DNA of 64,000 nucleotides from the NCBI GenBank assembly GCA_019925095.2, contig CM034405.1:14285401-14349400 (forward strand), given 5' to 3'. Below the pieces are notes generated by a model. That model saw nothing but the letters and a program-made list of their open reading frames with translations. It searched no databases and was not told where the DNA came from. This stretch comes from Dendrolimus kikuchii (Eukaryota; Arthropoda; Insecta; Lepidoptera; Lasiocampidae). The translations under genes and the position numbers were made by a program. Positions 1 to 10,639 of the stretch are shown one piece after another (position 1 is the stretch's first letter; the number at the start of each line of letters is the position of its first letter).

Positions 1-1027
1 TATATGATTAAATCTAGCCCTTTGTATCCCTTTTAAAGGCTCTCTTCTTTTTTTAGATCTCCAGTTTATATCTGTGAGCATCATTCCAGGCTAAGTAAAT
101 TAGTTGATTAAATTTTTTTGTCTTTTCTCAAAATGGAATCTACAGATTGCTCATTGAAAGTCATGAGTCTACCAGAAGAAGAAGCGGCGCAACGAAGTCC
201 CCAGCAACATATCTTTACTTTATAATTATTATACTTTATAATCTCAGCAACTTTATAAGGAAAAATTAATAAAACTACATTTTTAATGTTTAAATAAGAA
301 CATTCCTCTACTTATTTTTGAAGAGTATATTAAGTCTGACGCGCGTACTGTTCAAATTACGTCATTAGCATAGCACCATTTGTATATTTGAACAATTATT
401 CGCATTTAAGGTAAAAAGAAACAAACGTCACAACGCACAAAGTACGTAAGGTATGTACATACAGATTATCAGTTTCAGAGACAAATTACACAAGTGCTCG
501 CGCCATGAGCGGACCGAAAGAGCTTCAAATATAAATATTATGTTTATATATTGATAGAGTTAAGCGTTCGTCAAACAGCGGAGTGTACGCTGCCAATATT
601 AACTCTAGTTATCGGGCCCAGGGTGAACTGCCAAGGTCACGGCCAAGGCTACCAATGAGCCTCCATAACATTTACACTGTCAATATTTTGTAATTTATCC
701 TTTCATAAAATATTATTGTGCGGATTAAACAATTATGCCGTTGAATTACGTTGATTTGTTCATTTAATATTTGGAGAAACGACGATTAGATGTAGACACA
801 GACTGTTGTCGATTCATAAGGCGGCAAACAATTGATTGCTTACTTTTCCTACTGTGCTACGAATCGTTATACAACTATTGTTATTGATAACTCGAAGATA
901 TGTTTAATTGAACAATGCCATATCTGGAAACTTCTTCTATCTATGAAATGCGAAAAATATGTAAATCAATTAGATTTTATTACCGTTTACTTTTTTCTAA
1001 AGCCTTACAAACTCCCGTTTCTTTTTC
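1..1027. other. AT-rich stretch without recognisable gene
   Basis: I see no coding exon or family-level repeat here. The short open frames lack good codon structure and are not flanked by convincing splice sites. Positions 570-660 are locally GC-richer but match nothing else in the window. Confidence 0.5.
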
Positions 1028-1730
1028 ACCTTCTACCAATTATTTGGGGTCGGCACAATATGTCTTTTCCTTCCACACTCCTCTAGTCCGACACAACGTC
1101 CTCTGTCACACCACACTTCATCATGTCATCCTTCACACAATTCATCCAGAGGCGTAGCTATCGCCGTATCAGCCGTATCAATGCTATGGGGGCCCCAAGC
1201 TATAGGGGCTCCGAAAGTGTGAAAGCAAAAATTCTTAAAATATTATCCACAATCTTTAATAGATTAATAACATTTTTGAGAATAATTGTTGGGCCAATAG
1301 TAACGGCTTGTCATTATTGTCCGCTAGAAACAGATAATTTAGAAATATTGAAGTCGATATTGATAAATAAGTTTGCCGACAAAAAGGCGAGAAAAGTATA
1401 TTTTTGATTTGAATTGTTTGATTAACTTACCTCCTAGGAGCATTAGGTATAAGTAATAACTTAGACTCTATATATAATTATTTTAATTCAATTCGAGCAT
1501 ATTTTATTTCTTTTATAAAAAAAAACTTTACGCTTTACCCTTCCTTTGGGCCCTCTAACACATTTGATACGGGGCCCGTCTAAGGCAAGCTACGCCACTG
1601 AATCCGTCAATCTCTTTTGTGGTCTACCTTTACATTTGTACCCGTCAATCTTCCCAGTTTAACATTATTTTATCACGTGGCTTTCATCCTTGGTCATTAC
1701 TTGCCCATGCTACCCTACCAATATGGGGTT
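1028..1730 (-). pseudogene. Decayed LINE reverse-transcriptase tail (family J), split by a hAT-like insertion
   Basis: Read on the minus strand, 1730-1601 followed by 1146-1028 gives the C-terminal tail of a non-LTR retrotransposon polyprotein. Recognisable blocks are a run around a 'VMTKDESHVIK' type motif, a 'W-K-I-D-G-Y-K-C-K-G-R-P' block and a terminal block ending just before 'CADPK'. The same blocks appear at 41740-42165, and the last one also at 11985-12110. The fragment lacks the catalytic RT domain and has stops, so it is dead. A roughly 454-bp element (1147-1600) sits inside it. Confidence 0.7.
1147..1600. mobile_element. hAT-like non-autonomous DNA transposon with 8-bp target duplication
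   Basis: The ends are inverted: the left begins CAGAGGCGTAGCT and the right ends AGCTACGCCACTG. CAG-GGCG termini are typical of hAT elements. The flanking octamers are aattcatc (1139-1146) and aatccgtc (1601-1608), equal at 6 of 8 positions, as expected for an old 8-bp hAT duplication. Removing the element plus one octamer restores the LINE-tail reading of family J; the related copy near 42005-42025 shows the uninterrupted arrangement. No transposase is encoded inside. Confidence 0.75.
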
Positions 1731-1879
1731 CTAAAAAGTTAAATTTAGCGTAGATATATATTTTCTCAGTCTTTTCTCAGGACAAGGTCTTTCTTTTTGT
1801 CAAATTTCATTGAAGTCCGTTTACCCGTATATTAGTGAAAAGGTCACAATCAACACTTCGTATTTCTAAAATTACATTT

Positions 1880-2190
1880 TTTTTTATTGCAGGAATTCAG
1901 CAGACCGGCAGACGGCCCACTTGGTAGAAAGCGGTTACCATCGCCTATGGACATTTGTAACAGCAAAGGTGCTACAAATGCACTGCTGCTCTCTAAAGCG
2001 AGACTGGAACCTCGTCACTAATGTCGGAATACATCAACATTGTTATGACGACATACTCTAGACCAGGGGTGGTAGCCATCCAGTCAGGCAAATGCCCTAC
2101 CACCTGGCTGTGGGTTGTATTGTCGCCTCTTACGACAGGCCGCCCGGCCGCAGGAAATTGTATTCTTTCTCTCTTCCTGTACGAATGAAA
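1880..2190 (-). repeat. Family A dispersed repeat, near full length
   Basis: About 300 bp. In its sense orientation (minus here) it begins near a 'TGCAGGAACGG' type start and ends 'CTCCTGCAATAAAAA', that is, a poly-A tail after an AATAAA-like signal. The internal words 'TTTCCTGCGGCCGGGCGGCC', 'GGTGGTAGGGCATTTGCC' and 'GGTTCCAGTCTC' recur in ten copies in this window. I infer a retroposed, SINE-like family; the source gene is unknown to me. Confidence 0.8.
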
Positions 2191-3405
2191 ACATTTCATT
2201 TCGTTTCATAAATTAGTATGAAAGTATGGATTATTCATAAACCAAGCTTGCGCACCACATTCTTATTCATCCCTTTTACAACCATTTATAATATATTATA
2301 AACTATTGTGAAATTCAGTCTAGAGCAATCCCCTAAGAGAAAATAAATAATTAATACATGAAATTTTACAAAAAGGTTAAACAATCAAAAAGTAGCGTTG
2401 CATGAATCTAACCCCTATCTCCAAACAAAATCAGTGTTAACGTCCCAAAAAAGCAATTTAAGCCATTTTAATGCCTTATGAGACATTCGACATACTGTAA
2501 TCTGTATGTTTAATTTATCAAGGCAAACTCCTTGGATTACATTGGCTGTGTTACCAAATATTTTCTGTGCCAACGTACTTTTGTGTGCGCTGTGCACATA
2601 TTATGTGTGCTGTTTATGTGTGTAGAACACATATTTAGACGGGCCCAATAAGCAGCCCCTTGGCCGTGTGCGATAAACGGACGCAACGCGCAAGATGGCT
2701 TGGCAACACGTTTGCTTTAACACAATTTTTGATAAGGCCTTTTGGAGGAAAGTTTATTTATTCGACTATTTCAAAACCCAATAAAGAAGAAAAGAGTATG
2801 AATACTTTTACGCAGTTTAAGCATTTGGATTGAGCTCCCAGCGAAAGTGTTTCCACAGGGCTTGGGTTTTTTAAAGGTGTTATAAAATCCTTCAAGGCCG
2901 ACACATGCATCACATGAGCTATCACCTATCAGTATGTATACTGTACACAAACAAAACAAAACAAATAGATATTTTAATTAATGCTCTGGCCAATGATTAA
3001 ATCGTTCATGATGCCGGAATACCTTTCTGTCTGCCAATCTAAACGTGCATATGATAAAATCAAAAAAACAAAATTACTGAGTGTGCTAGTACCCTATATT
3101 AGATAGAACAGGTCTCCAAAAAGCAAACTCTTGCGCAGCGGCGCGCGCCGACGTTCGGTAAACAAAATGGCCGCGATAACACCGACGCCATCTTGCGCCA
3201 ACCGTTATCGAGGTTACGACGCACGTTGTATATTTAAATTATGATTTTATTACAATACTGTCTAGCAAATTTTACGGCTTCGAGGTGGTAAAATTTATAT
3301 GTGTATAAAATTTTGCGGGATGAGACTAATTTCAACATTTTACAAGCCTTGTTATATCTAAGTTAGGTATCTATACTACTTCCCTACTATTTATTATTGT
3401 GAAGC
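2191..3405. other. Unassigned intergenic sequence
   Basis: No gene or repeat family with a second copy in the window is visible. A GC-rich patch at 3125-3215 contains 'AAAATGGCCGCG' and 'GACGCCATCTTGCGCC', words often seen near insect promoters (YY1/Pho-like ATGGC core), but no transcript can be anchored to it. Confidence 0.4.
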
Positions 3406-3500
3406 TGACAAACAGGCAGACAACCCCGATCATCTCATGGAAAGTGGTTACTGCCGTCTACACACGTTTGTAAAACCAGGGGCGAAGCCAACGCGTTGAC
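3406..3500. repeat. Family C repeat fragment
   Basis: It resembles 25600-25680 ('AACAGGCAGACA', 'GGAAAGTGGTTAC') and, at its end ('CCAGGGGCGAAGCCAACGCG'), the inverse of 21745-21780 and 63405-63425. The fragment shares short words with family A but has a different downstream part, so it may be a related subfamily. Confidence 0.5.
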
Positions 3501-3554
3501 AGCCTTTAGCATAAGATAATATTCTATTTTCTAAGTCATGTGATATAAATAAAT

Positions 3555-3842
3555 AATAAAGCCCATAAACATCCCACTGCTGAGGTCGGGCCTCCCTTTA
3601 TAGAGTAACGGACGGTATACCCGCCACGCTTGTTAAAGCGCTTGGCAGGTTTGACACATCGGTTACCTCAATATGCAGGTGTCATCACGATGTTTCCTTC
3701 ACCGTTTTTAGTACGTGGTAATAGTAACAATATGTACATTAGGACGAAAAACTGCCTAAGAAGTGCATGCGTTCTACTTAAAATTCAAGACCGCACCCTT
3801 TGAGTCTGGGATGCGTGCGCTAGCCATTACGCTACCACGACT
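3555..3842 (-). repeat. Family B tRNA-derived SINE
   Basis: On the minus strand it starts with a tRNA-like promoter: 'GTGGTAGCGTAATGGCTAGC' resembles an A box, followed by a degraded B box. A conserved body follows ('AACCGATGTGTCAAACCTGCC', 'GGCGGGTATACCGTCCGTTA'), and the end is 'CAGCAGTGGGATGTTTATGGGC' plus an ATT-rich tail. Copies with the same order lie at 26815-27062, 46512-46710 and 47028-47277. This is classic SINE architecture. Confidence 0.8.
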
Positions 3843-3960
3843 TGTAATAATACTGTTTAAACCTATTTTGGTGAAAACGAAGTCTATGTATGTAGATGCT
3901 GTGACGCTGTGATGTCGCTTTTGACTCATACCTACAGTATTGTGAGATCACACATTGCAG

Positions 3961-4196
3961 TGTTTTCTCAGAACTTTTATGTTCCCATTTCCAATAATAC
4001 TCCTACACTGACGGTGGCATGTCTTTGGGTGCAATTTTATATGGTTTAGACAGGGATAATCGTTGGTCAGTGTCACGTCATATTTATATTAAACTGTCAA
4101 GGAGCCTCTACGTGTTGGCCTTCCCATAGCCACATGCAAGCACTCCAAAAGTCCGGGCCATTTTTATGGTACGTGGTCTTAAGAAACATAAATATA
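3961..4196 (+). repeat. Family F repeat
   Basis: Collinear with 8699-9003. Shared words include 'GACAGGGATAATCG', 'GGTCAGTGTCACG', 'TGTTGGCCTTCCCAT' and 'GGCCATTTTTATGG'. No open frame is present. It may be the 3' untranslated end of a retroelement, but with two copies the class cannot be fixed. Confidence 0.6.
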
Positions 4197-4199
4197 AGA

Positions 4200-4746
4200 A
4201 TAAAAAAGTACGAAATTGTCAGAGGGAATATATAAAAAAATCCTATTTATGAACATGAGCATTTCAAACCTCTCATCCCTATAATTGGATAAAGCAATTT
4301 AAACTTACACATTGCACGTATTTTTATTAATAAAATTTAAAACTGAAACTTAAATTGAATAAAACATATTTTATTTAATGTGTAAATTCGTTTCAGTTAT
4401 CAATTAAATATAATTTATATGAGAGGAAACTGTATTTCAGACACCTATTTAAACATGTTATGTGCATTTAATATATTTTTAACAGCTGTTTAAAGTCAGT
4501 CTGACTCCGTTAATTATTTATCGAAGATAATTTCAATGTTGCTTAATTTTTAAGTGGTCAATATTTGCTACGTTCTTTCAGTCAATTCAGTTTAATTTAT
4601 ATACACAATGTGTACCCGGATATTGCTTACAAGTATCATGTATTTTTGAGACCAATATATTGAAGAAATTATTGAATTTATTACAGAAAAATAACTTATT
4701 TTCCATTTACTAATGACCAAAGGATTGGTCTGTATTTACAGTAACT
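4200..4746. other. AT-rich intergenic sequence
   Basis: Strongly AT-rich with no exon-like segment and no second copy in the window. Confidence 0.5.
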
Positions 4747-5053
4747 TTTTATCCGTGCAGGAACGGAGGAAGAATACAATCTCCTGCGGCCGGGCGGCCT
4801 GTCGTAAGAGGCAACAAAACAACACAGAGCCAGGTGGTAGGGCATTTGCCCGACTGGATGGCTACCATCCCTGGTTTAAAGTATGTCACCATAACAACCT
4901 TGAGTTGTGTTCCGGCATCAGTAACCAGGTTCCAGTTTCCATTAAGAGAGCAGCAGCACATTTGTAGCACCTTTGGTGTTGCAAATGTCCATAGGCGATG
5001 CTAACCGCTTGCCATCAAGTGGGACGTCTGCTGAACTCCTGCAATAAAAAAAT
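4747..5053 (+). repeat. Family A dispersed repeat, near full length
   Basis: Sense orientation on plus. It starts 'CCGTGCAGGAACGGAGGAAG' and ends 'CTCCTGCAATAAAAAAA'. A 73-codon frame is open on the opposite strand (4970-4749), carrying the block 'GNWNLVT..GTQLKVV', which is also open in the copies at 19397, 27402 and 37265. Confidence 0.8.
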
Positions 5054-5238
5054 AACGGATCAGCGTTGTCTCACAACGTGGAAAAGTGGCCAGCATTTTG
5101 GGAACGCTACCCAGTGACATTCATTTGGATATAATTTTTTACCTGCATATATGTTTATAGTAGTTTCTAACTTTTATTTCATAGTGTAATTTTATTTTGG
5201 ATGAGTTCTTTTGTATTTTTTAAGTTTGTTTTATTATT

Positions 5239-5263
5239 TTATATATATATATATATATATATA
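5239..5263. repeat. (TA)n microsatellite
   Basis: An uninterrupted run of about 12 TA units, directly followed by a family H retroelement tail ('ACATACATAACTTCACGCC'). Confidence 0.9.
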
Positions 5264-5320
5264 CATACATAACTTCACGCCAGTTCCCTTGCGGGGTAGG
5301 CACGAACAACAGAAGAAGAA
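5262..5320 (-). repeat. Family H LINE 3' end fragment
   Basis: The block 'ACTTCACGCCAGTTCCCTTG' plus 'CGGGGTAGGCACGAACAACAG' is the same 3' terminus as at 17404-17460, where it is attached to a recognisable reverse-transcriptase tail on the minus strand. Only the last 60 bases are present here. Confidence 0.65.
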
Positions 5321-6493
5321 GAGGAACGAACGCACGAACAAGAACATGAATATTAAATGAATAATAAATTTTAAGACTAAATATTTTGTAACCTTATCTC
5401 CACCATATAGGGGAACCATCGTTGGCATCCCAATACAATGAGTAGCACCCTATTATTTTATTTAAAATATTAAGAAATTTTAATACCTACCTTTTTCACT
5501 TTATAGACATACAATGAACATAAAAAACAACAACAAATCTGTAACATATAGTAATTTTTATGTTTTATTTAGCACTGTTTTCTAGATGTAGAAGTTTTAA
5601 TTTTTTTCATTTTTAGTTATTCTTGAAGTTTCTTTCGTTTTGTTAGACTTTTTAAAGGAAAATCGTTTAATAAAATCGACATGTATTGAGATATACTGAT
5701 AGATGCAAGACATTGCATAAGGCTCGACTTGTGATTAACCCCTAAGGATACGTTTACTCCTTGGGCCGTCGGTCCTGCGACATACGTGACCGACCCACTG
5801 CCATTTCAACATATTAATTTTGCGAGCTATGTTGGTTACCTTATTTCCCTAACGGATATCCTCGTTACCGATTCCCTCGGTAGGAGAAACCCCTAACATA
5901 GCTCTATAGTCCACTTGTAGGTTTTAATTCTAAGTGCTACCGTCAATGACTATATTTTTCAGAACATATCGTTATCTATTTCGTCAGTTCTATTTTCAAA
6001 TTTCCCAGAATGTGAAAACAAAGAAAAAGGTATGAACAGAACAACGGCTTAACAACTTAAGTGCTTTACAAGTACACCGGCAGACAATAGAAGCCGGTTT
6101 CGCAACTCAAACATCTACAATTAACATACAAGATAAAACTGTTATCTTTAGTAGAAAAACAGGCTAATCCCTTCGCGGAGTGAGACAGAGAACAAATTTG
6201 CTGGATCAACAATCAACCGGCAACTAACATTGGTACGTATGTCTAATGCAGTGTTCACATGGAACAATCGCTAATGCACGAAGTTTAGCCCTACATTCGG
6301 CAGCAGCGTGGCACAAAAATGGTTTTTGGAGATATGATTGTAATATAATCTTGAAGTCTTTTTAAATTCTGATTGTAGTATTATTTTTACTACTTGCAAG
6401 GTAGTATGGTGTTCAACGCAATAGAGTCTTATAACAAGGGCGTGGATTTGAGTCCTGATGTGGATATATGCTCCGCTTAGGTAGTCATTCTGC
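5321..6493. other. Unassigned intergenic sequence with one probable old repeat
   Basis: Nothing coding. Around 5690-5920 a GC-richer block contains the inverted pair GAGCTATGTT (5823) and AACATAGCTC (5897), which suggests a degraded repeat, but no second copy occurs in the window. Confidence 0.4.
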
Positions 6494-6650
6494 CTTATGG
6501 CCAGTTCCTATATCTTACTATTAAAGGTTTCCCTTACCATCGGTTGAATTTTGACATTACTTATTTAACTAATTTAACTTATGTTAAATTTTAACGATTG
6601 TAAGTCAGGTAAGATGAAGGGCTGGTGAGATATAGGAACCGGCCCCTAAT
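6494..6650. mobile_element. Short inverted-repeat element (MITE-like)
   Basis: The left end 'GGCCAGTTCCTATATCTTAC' is the inverse of the right end 'GAGATATAGGAACCGGCCCC' with few mismatches; the interior is AT-rich and non-coding. A half copy with 'GAATATAGGAATCGGCCC' is at 14370-14392. The superfamily is not determined. Confidence 0.5.
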
Positions 6651-8261
6651 GCGCATATTGTTGCAATTACCATTTGCTGAAGGAAAAAAGTGAAATGAAA
6701 CTTGCACAATGACAAATTTTACATCTGATATCCACCAAGCACAACGTGGTGGGTATACCGTCCATTAGGTACACTGGAGAGTCGAGAACTTATAACATTT
6801 AATTAAAACAGTCATCACTAGGTATTTGATGAATCAATTATCTACACTTATATTATAACCATGACCGATGTATGACACAACGTTTACAGAAATCCAACTA
6901 ACTAACTAACTGTGTTGGCTCAGCGACCCAAAGTGAGTCTTGGCCTCCGAAACGAGAGCACGCCACTTTTCTCTGTTCTACGCAGTGAAAAGTGGCGTGG
7001 CAAATCCAAAGACATACAATTATTAAAAATGTTCTACTAATTTGTGTCCCAATTTAAATTTATTGACCGGTGATAATCTGCATGTCTAGACATAGTAAAC
7101 AGAATTTTTTATCAAAACCATTACAGTTTCTTATTACAATGATCCAATTAACACATTGGAAGCGTAATGAAAATTCGCTACACAGAAGGAAATAACACAT
7201 CTGGCTATTACACTTAAGGTAAGTCACATGTTTGGTAAGTTACACCTGTTCGCATATTGTGTACAATGACCGACCAACGGCGATTGTATAGAATTAAAAC
7301 AAATAAATTACTACTAGAGCTTTTCACCTTCGTTATATAAATTTCGGAAACGTGTCTTATCGAAAATGTCAAATATATTTCGACATAATTATTTCATGTT
7401 CATCCTCCCTTTTGTATCCATGGTTCACTCGAGCAGAAGTATTCCGAAGAAGGCACATTTTCCGAGATGAAAACGTATTTTGTGTTTAAACTCGTTAATG
7501 AACAAACAAGTGTGTCTAATTTCATGATAATCGGTTCAGTTTCAAGGACATAAGAAGGAAAGAAACAAGCTTTCAAATTAAACATATTTATATTTATATA
7601 TCTATAGATAATTTCTAATTAAATATAATCTATGGATAATTTAGAACAATTAGCAGATTAACGTCAAATTTAGGCAAAAATGTTGGATGTCATGGTCAGG
7701 ATAAAAATGTTTAGGACGATATCAAGGTGATGACAGAAATAATTGTAGGACAATCACACAACTGAACATGAGGCGTATTTTATTGAACACCTCTCAGAGT
7801 GATAGCTGCAATTAACATCTTATCAGTAGTAGTACTATAGCTGTAGTGTCAGGTATGAAAAAAACAGAAAGACTTAGGCAACCCCAATAATAAACAAAAA
7901 TGGAAAACTAACGTGTCGTGTCGCTCGATGTATAACTACACTTATGCATAGTCACCGCCGCTTACACTGCAAATATTTCAACAAAGATACAGGGGCGCTC
8001 AACTCTGACTATCCTCGTGTACATACGGTTTTATAGTAAGGACACTTCTTACGTATAAAATCTACCATTGATTTCTCTTTCGAATTGGAACTGAATCGCA
8101 GCTGGATTGTCCTTCTTTATTTCACTTGAAATTAAATGTGATGGTAGGATTTCTTCAAAAATGTAATAATCCATAAAATCCGCCTTATCTCCTTTCTTTG
8201 TTTAATTGGTCAAAGTTAATAAAACTTTTAAACTTATAACTTACTTATATTACTTGTTCTA
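6651..8261. other. AT-rich intergenic sequence
   Basis: No supported gene. A short match to family B ('GTGGTGGGTATACCGTCCAT', near 6750) is a probable SINE remnant. Other short frames have no supporting features. Confidence 0.4.
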
Positions 8262-8480
8262 ACGGCCTCTGTGGTTGAGCTTGCTAAGCCTTTGGCGACT
8301 TACCTCGCTGCAAGACAGAGGAACTCCAGTTCGATTCCCGAAATGGTAAATTTCAGAAACGAATTTTATTCATTATTTACTGTGGTCTGGGAGTCTGAGA
8401 TTGGCCCCAGAGTTAGTCCTTTGTATATCACCCATAACGCAATCTTAACTTGCTTAATTTGAGAATATACACTGTGTGTT
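8262..8480 (+). repeat. Family E tRNA-derived SINE
   Basis: It begins with a pol III promoter-like head: 'GTGGTTGAGCTTGCTAAG' at an A-box position and 'AGTTCGATTCCCG', a near-perfect B box, about 55 bases later. A conserved body follows ('ATGGTAAATTTC', 'GTCTGGGAGTCTGAGATTGG', 'CCTTTGTATATCACC'). The copy at 38762-38980 is collinear. It is a SINE rather than a tRNA gene because the sequence does not close into a cloverleaf. Confidence 0.75.
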
Positions 8481-8644
8481 CGTCGGTGGATTGTTTATTT
8501 TTATTTATTATTAAATAATTTCTTCATAGTCATATCATGTATAGGTTTGTTTTTTATTGAATAGGTTCGCGTTACCTAAACAATTATTATTAATCTTCAG
8601 CTCTTTATTTTACTTCCAACATAATGGTTTATTTATTGTTATAC

Positions 8645-8700
8645 GAGACATATTATTCTTATTTTAATAAAAAGCCATTAAAATAATAATAATATATGTC
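8645..8700. repeat. Imperfect long hairpin
   Basis: GACATATTATTCTTATTTTA (from 8647) is almost the inverse of TAAAATAATAATAATATATG (ending 8698), with a short spacer. It directly abuts the family F copy that follows, and could be an element terminus. Confidence 0.5.
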
Positions 8701-9003
8701 TTTGCGACGGGCAGACGCCATAGTCCCCATAATCCCAGACCCCTAGTATCATTAGCAGTTCACCACAATAGCCCGGTACTTTTTGTCCTCATTTCCCACA
8801 ATAGTCCTACACTAGCCGGGGCTTGTCCTTGGGTGCATTACTATATGGTGTGGACAGGGATAATCGCCGGTCAGTGTCACGCCACGTTTACATTAAAATT
8901 TGTCAAGGGGCCTCTATGTGTTGGCCTTCCCATGGCCCCACGCAAGCCCCCCAAAAGTCCCGGCCATTTTTATGGCCCGTGGTCTTGAAAGACATACAGT
9001 ATA
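8699..9003 (+). repeat. Family F repeat, longer copy
   Basis: The same order of blocks as 3961-4196 but with about 70 more bases at the 5' side and better preserved ('CCCCACGCAAGCCCCCCAAA'). Confidence 0.6.
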
Positions 9004-10020
9004 TATGTCTTAAATAAGAAATTTGAATTAATGAAATTCTGCTCGACGTCTCCGTATAGAGACAATGCACTCAGAATTTTTAATTTATTTTGTTATATTA
9101 ATATGAAACTAGTTTTTCTTTTTGTTGCAACGCCGTCAATTATCGGTAAAGAATTCGTAATAACGTATTATTTGTTTGAATAAGACAAGAGTTTCTTACC
9201 GATTCCTATCTTTGAAGTACCTAATGATAAAATACCTTAGAAAACTGTATATATGGAGCTATAAGAAGTTGATTTAGTCTAACTTGTGTATGAAAATGTA
9301 AAATAATTGTTCTTTAATTCATAAACAAACGGTAGGTACTCTGTATTTAGAATTCATTCAAAAGTTACATAGTATATAGTACCTACTTTTGGATCGTTAT
9401 TAAAACTGCATGTGGTTAATTTCGCTTTATTAGTCCAAATATTTAGCACTAACTCAATTTACAATGAGGTTATTGAACGACAAAAAAGTTTTAAGTTATT
9501 TTGAGAAATATCGCGAACTTACACAATTTACAAAAAAAAAAGGTTTTAAGAATTTGTACAGCGCATATTAAACGAACAAAGTTTTCATTTAGCTCACTGC
9601 TGTGCTGGATTATGTCCAACACAATGCTGATGTTCAATGCTAACTTTCCTTTAGAGCGACGGCAAAAGACCCAAAAATATTTTGAAACAAATTAACAAGC
9701 GATTTATTGCAACTTCAGAAATGGCTACCGAATACAGTTAGGTATAAAACAAACACCATCATCTCATTAAACACAATAGATTCAATTTAAAACGAGCGAA
9801 TCGTATGTTTACACATGTGGTTTGAAGACGATGAAATATTGTATTTTAATGCATAACACAATGCATGCGATACACGAGGTGTGTATCTCGCGAAAACACC
9901 TAATACATGTGGCCTCAAAGGGGTTCTGCGGGGTATGCAGATACAGCCAGGGTCGAAACGTTAATTCAACTACAGTTTTGCAATCATCGGAAATAAAAGG
10001 TTCCCCGTAAGGTTTTGGGG
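9004..10020. other. AT-rich intergenic sequence
   Basis: No exon-like open frame with splice support. The short frames at 9501-9695 and 9809-10057 overlap on opposite strands without family resemblance. Confidence 0.4.
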
Positions 10021-10026
10021 TCAACA

Positions 10027-10074
10027 AGGAGATAGAATGACATTTGGAACCCTCCAAATGTCATTCTATCTCCT
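10027..10074. repeat. Perfect 22-bp hairpin with 4-nt loop
   Basis: The left arm 10027-10048 (ends GACATTTGGA) and the right arm 10053-10074 (starts TCCAAATGTC) are exact reverse complements, with loop ACCC. There are no mismatches over 22 bp. Confidence 0.95.
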
Positions 10075-10094
10075 CTCCGAAACAACATTGAAAT

Positions 10095-10390
10095 CGAAAA
10101 TCTCGATGCCGAGCCTAATATAATAAGAGAATAAAGTCTCAGCGCCACCGCTGGCTTGGTCACCTGGAACTGATAGGAGAGGATCGAAGTGAAAGCCTAT
10201 TTGGGACGATCGGATAACCGACGTTAGGTTGGTGATGGTTCACAATCAGATACCAGTGGATAGAATAGTTAAACTGTGTGAGCTTCAAGCTCATAATTGG
10301 TAAGAAATCGCACAGGACAGAAAGAGGTGGGCTGTTCTGGTTTCGTAGGTCACGACTCATTTTTGGTCGCTGAGCTACCGGAGTTAGCTA
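10095..10390 (+). pseudogene. Decayed LINE RT tail (family I)
   Basis: In broken frames it reads the same C-terminal polyprotein tail as 40245-40545: an 'RWLGHLE' block, 'GEDR', 'AYLGRSD', a 'LCELQA-NW-EIAQDRKRW' block and a terminal 'SLSYRS'. Stops and frameshifts make it dead. Confidence 0.65.
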
Positions 10391-10565
10391 AGTTCCAGAA
10401 TCAGGTTTCGAATGATTTGAAGAACACTGTCATCCTTTTTATCTATCAATCACCAGAAGTTTGCTACTTTATGCTACCTCACTCATTGTCTTTGAACAGT
10501 GGGGTGAGCTTTAAGCATTTCTCGATATACAAAAAATAGAAAGAATATAAATAGTTTAATTTAAC

Positions 10566-10625
10566 CTTGGAGGAACGGAGAAATACTACTAACTCCTGCG
10601 GCCTGTCGAAGAAGGCGACTCCCAC
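10566..10625 (+). repeat. Family A 5' fragment
   Basis: Only the first ~55 bases match ('GGAACGGAGAAATACTACTA', 'CTCCTGCGGCCTGTCGAAGA'); the rest is unrelated to the family. Confidence 0.6.
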
Positions 10626-10639
10626 GAATGTGGGAATTT

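Noticed and set aside
8262..8345. tRNA gene
   Set aside because: It has A- and B-box-like words but no acceptor-stem pairing, and it is followed by a conserved SINE body found again at 38762.
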